From Streptomyces sp. TRM70350 (GTDB taxonomy: Bacteria; Actinomycetota; Actinomycetes; Streptomycetales; Streptomycetaceae), in assembly GCF_019219825.1 (NCBI RefSeq), contig NZ_JAHUXH010000025.1, positions 1 to 64,000 of the forward strand: a stretch of 64,000 bases of DNA. Direction: 5' to 3'. Under the pieces are notes generated by a model. The model did not search any database and had not been told where the DNA came from. It saw only the letters and a list, made by a program, of their open reading frames with translations. The position numbers and the translations under genes were made by a program. The stretch's first letter is position 1. Each line of letters begins with the position of its first letter. Shown here piece by piece: positions 61,603 through 64,000 of the stretch.

Positions 61603-62720
61603 GCGCCCCGGCCTCCCGGGCGCAGTACCGCCCCGAGCTGAAGCCGGACGTGCTGGTCACCGACGCGCTGCTGCTCGGCGACCGGACCGTGCACCTGATC
61701 AAGGACACGGGCAGCGGCCAGTCCTTCAAGGTCGGTGCCAGGGAACACTTCCTCATCTCCCGGATGGACGGCACCCGCAACCTGGAGGAGATCGGCGCGG
61801 AGTACGCCCGCCAGTACGGACGCCGTCTGGCCGACGCCAACTGGCAGCAGCTGCTGCGGATGCTGGGCGCCCGCGGCCTGCTCGCCGGGGCACCGGCACC
61901 GGCACCGGCACCGGACCGGGCGCCGGCCGAGGCGGCGAGGTCCGAACGGCGGCTGCTGCGGGGCACGCTCCCGCTCGTCGCCGACGCCGACGCGACCGCC
62001 ACCCGGCTGCACCGCGCGGTCCGCTCCCTGCTGTCCCCCTGGACGATGGTGCCGCTGCTGACCCTGGTGGCCGTCATGGAGATCGTCGCGGCCCTGCACA
62101 CGGGCGAACTCGTCCTGGCCACCCGGGAGACGTTCACGAACCCGGTCCTGCTGACCGCGACGGGCGCCCTGCTGTGGCTGAGCACCGCCCTGCACGAGCT
62201 GGCCCACGGCGTGGTGGCCAAGCACTACGGAGGACGGGTCGCCGAGATCGGCCTGCGCTGGCGGCTGCCCTCGGTGATCATGTACTGCGTCGTCGACAAC
62301 TTCCTCTACCTGCGAACACGTTGGCACCGGGTGGCCACGGCACTGGCCGGTGCGGTGGCGAACCTGCTGTTCCTGCTGCCCTTCTTCGCGCTCTGGCTGC
62401 TGGCACCGCTCGACCAGGCCACCCACGACGCCCTGGCGGCGCTGCTGTTCCTCGGCAGCGTCCAGGCGTTCGCCATGCTGGTCCCGCTTCCCCCGCTCGA
62501 CGGATACAAGGTCGCCGCCCAACTGCTGGGCGCGACCGAACTGGCCGCGTCCAGCAGTACCTATCTGCGTCTGGCCCTCCGCCGCGACCCGGCCGCGGCC
62601 GGTTATCCGCGCCGCGCCCGCATCGTGTACACCGCCTACGGCCTGGGCAGCCTGCTCGTCCTCGGCGCGCTCGCCGCGGCCGTGGCGGCCGTCACCCACT
62701 TCCTGCTCACCGCGCCATGA
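61599..62720 (+). CDS. PqqD-like / M50 membrane metallopeptidase
   Basis: 373 aa. The N-terminal ~95 residues resemble PqqD-type peptide-binding domains (SFKVGAREHFLISRMDGTRN, NWQQLLRMLGARGLLAG), then an Ala/Pro hexamer-coded linker and five to six helices. The zinc motif is TALHELAHGVVAKHYGG (HExxH) and LPPLDGYKVAAQLLG supplies the third ligand. Site-2-protease-like proteins in RiPP clusters may cut the leader or provide immunity. ATGA overlap with the previous gene. Confidence 0.85.
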   Translation: MSAPASRAQYRPELKPDVLVTDALLLGDRTVHLIKDTGSGQSFKVGAREHFLISRMDGTRNLEEIGAEYARQYGRRLADANWQQLLRMLGARGLLAGAPAPAPAPDRAPAEAARSERRLLRGTLPLVADADATATRLHRAVRSLLSPWTMVPLLTLVAVMEIVAALHTGELVLATRETFTNPVLLTATGALLWLSTALHELAHGVVAKHYGGRVAEIGLRWRLPSVIMYCVVDNFLYLRTRWHRVATALAGAVANLLFLLPFFALWLLAPLDQATHDALAALLFLGSVQAFAMLVPLPPLDGYKVAAQLLGATELAASSSTYLRLALRRDPAAAGYPRRARIVYTAYGLGSLLVLGALAAAVAAVTHFLLTAP

Positions 62721-62770
62721 CCACCGTGACCACCGCGGGCACCAAGAGCACTACGACTGAGGAGAGTCCC

Positions 62771-63691
62771 ATGACCCCCACCACCGCCCAGGATGACCCG
62801 GCCGTCGTCCTGGAGGGCGTACACAAGCGCTACGGAGGCATCCAGGCCGTCGACGACATCTCGCTGACCGTGGCACGCGGCGAGTTCTTCGGACTGCTGG
62901 GGCCGAACGGCGCGGGCAAGACGACCCTGGTCGAGATCATGGAGGGACAGCGGCAGGCCGACTCCGGCACGGTGTCGGTCCTCGGCGAGCGGCCCTGGCC
63001 CCGCAACGTCGGCCTGCTGCCCAGGCTCGGCGTGCAGACCCAGTCGTCAGCCTTCTTCGTACGGCTCACCGCCCGCGAGCACCTGCGGACCGTGGCCGCC
63101 CTCTACCGGACCGACCGGGAGGCGGCCGAGCGTGCCCTTGCGCGGGTCGGGCTGACCGAGCAGGGCGACCACCGGGTGGACGACCTGTCCGGCGGGCAGC
63201 GCCAGCGCCTGGCCATCGCCTCCGCCCTGGTCCACGACCCGGAGCTGATCTTCCTCGACGAGCCCACCGCCGCCCTCGACCCGCAGGCCCGGCGCGCCCT
63301 GTGGGAGGTGCTGCGCGACCTCAAGCGCGCCGGCCGGACCATCGTCTACACGACCCACCACCTGGACGAGGCCGAGGCGCTCTGCGACCGGGTGGCCATC
63401 ATGATCCACGGCCGGATCGCCGCGCTCGACACCCCGCGGCGGCTGGTGGCGGCGGGCAGCCCCACCACCCGGCTCCTGGTCCCCGCCGAACGGCTGACCC
63501 TCACCGCGGCCCGGGCCATCCCGGGCGTGGACCGCGTCGTCCAGGAGGCCGACGCGATCGTGCTGGAGACCCTCGACTCCGGGCCGGTGCTGGCGGCCAT
63601 CGACGAGATCGCCGGACTCCAGGGCGTCCAGACCCGCACCGCGAGCCTCGAAGACGTCTACCTCGAACTCACCGGCAGGGCCCAGTCGTAG
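62771..63691 (+). CDS. ABC transporter ATPase (exporter)
   Basis: 306 aa. Walker A GLLGPNGAGKTTLVEIMEGQ, Q-loop LGVQTQSSAFFVRLTAREHL, signature LSGGQRQRLAIASALVHDPE, Walker B LIFLDEPTAALDPQARRALW, H-loop VYTTHHLDEAEALCDR. The C-terminal domain is of the drug/lantibiotic exporter type. GAGGAG seven bases before ATG 62771 favours that start over ATG 62717. It would power export of or immunity to the product. Confidence 0.92.
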   Translation: MTPTTAQDDPAVVLEGVHKRYGGIQAVDDISLTVARGEFFGLLGPNGAGKTTLVEIMEGQRQADSGTVSVLGERPWPRNVGLLPRLGVQTQSSAFFVRLTAREHLRTVAALYRTDREAAERALARVGLTEQGDHRVDDLSGGQRQRLAIASALVHDPELIFLDEPTAALDPQARRALWEVLRDLKRAGRTIVYTTHHLDEAEALCDRVAIMIHGRIAALDTPRRLVAAGSPTTRLLVPAERLTLTAARAIPGVDRVVQEADAIVLETLDSGPVLAAIDEIAGLQGVQTRTASLEDVYLELTGRAQS

Positions 63692-63764
63692 CCCGGCAGG
63701 GGCCTCGGAGCGCACCCGGCCCCGACCGGCCGGACACCATCCACCGCAAACGGAGCACAGGACC

Positions 63765-64000
63765 ATGAGCGCATACGCCGCGCTGAGCCAGGCCGGATAC
63801 CGGGCCTACACGCGTGACAGGACCACCCTCTTCTTCACCTTCGCCTTCCCCCTCCTCTTCCTGGTCGTCTTCGGGCTGATCTTCCACGGTCAGGAGGTCG
63901 AGCAGAGCGGGAAGCCGTACATCAACTACATCGCCCCCGGCGTGCTGTCCTGGGGCGTTGCCAACGCCGCCGTCTTCGGCGTCGGCTTCACCCTCATGCA
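63765..64000 (+). CDS. ABC-2 type permease (partial, cut by window end)
   Basis: 78 residues visible from ATG 63765: MSAYAALSQAGYRAYTRDRT then TLFFTFAFPLLFLVVFGLIF and PGVLSWGVANAAVFGVGFTL. This is the N-terminal half of an ABC-2 membrane subunit, partner of the preceding ATPase. GGAG lies about 11 bases upstream. Confidence 0.88.
   Translation, partial: MSAYAALSQAGYRAYTRDRTTLFFTFAFPLLFLVVFGLIFHGQEVEQSGKPYINYIAPGVLSWGVANAAVFGVGFTLM

Overview
The window is very GC-rich, actinobacterial DNA, almost certainly a Streptomyces chromosome. Codon usage is GC3-biased, GTG and TTG starts are common, and the gene order recalls the recA neighbourhood of S. coelicolor (osaC-osaA-osaB, ftsK, rimO-pgsA-cinA-clgR, nei/lhr, recA-recX, gluABCD). 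The organism call and synteny rest on recall and were not searched.

Left part (1-44.5 kb) is conserved core. It opens with a terminator, a short DegT-like protein and a tRNA-Thr. The osmoadaptation group follows: OsaC (anti-sigma kinase/PP2C), OsaA (hybrid histidine kinase with ten tandem HAMP-like repeats) and OsaB (response regulator). Next come FtsK, a RodZ-like HTH membrane protein, and a tightly overlapped rimO-pgsA-cinA run ending in clgR and a Dps gene. A G-rich non-coding tract separates these from a leftward block (SDR, Nei glycosylase, Lhr helicase). Then come AraC-AzlC-AzlD, a toroid-fold hypothetical, DUF3046, an AI-2E-type transporter, a decayed membrane-protein gene, and recA-recX behind a LexA-box promoter. 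A sulfur unit (Cys-rich leader peptide, cysteine dioxygenase, rhodanese), an FAD monooxygenase, the glutamate ABC importer, a two-component system with a TAXI-type binding protein, and a MazG-like protein complete the core.

Middle part (45-50 kb) is a decaying zone. A lipoprotein gene is split in its signal peptide by a 162-bp MITE-like element with perfect 17-bp inverted repeats and a TAA target duplication. A KhtTU-like K+/H+ antiporter pair follows, then a two-component system reduced to pseudogenes. The response-regulator remnant stops matching its family at about 49.84 kb, which looks like the left edge of an acquired island.

Right part (50.0 kb to the window end) is a RiPP biosynthetic cluster: a 38-residue candidate precursor, a SARP regulator with a TTA codon, a leader-binding E1-like (F) protein with a degenerate YcaO-like half, an azoline-forming YcaO, a SagB-type oxidase, a split LanB dehydratase, a PqqD/M50 membrane peptidase and an ABC exporter cut by the window edge. 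The logic is that of a linear azole/dehydroamino acid peptide or thiopeptide. No cycloaddition enzyme or LanC cyclase is seen, and the candidate precursor has no cysteine, so the product is open. Most genes overlap or abut, suggesting one long operon led by the regulator.
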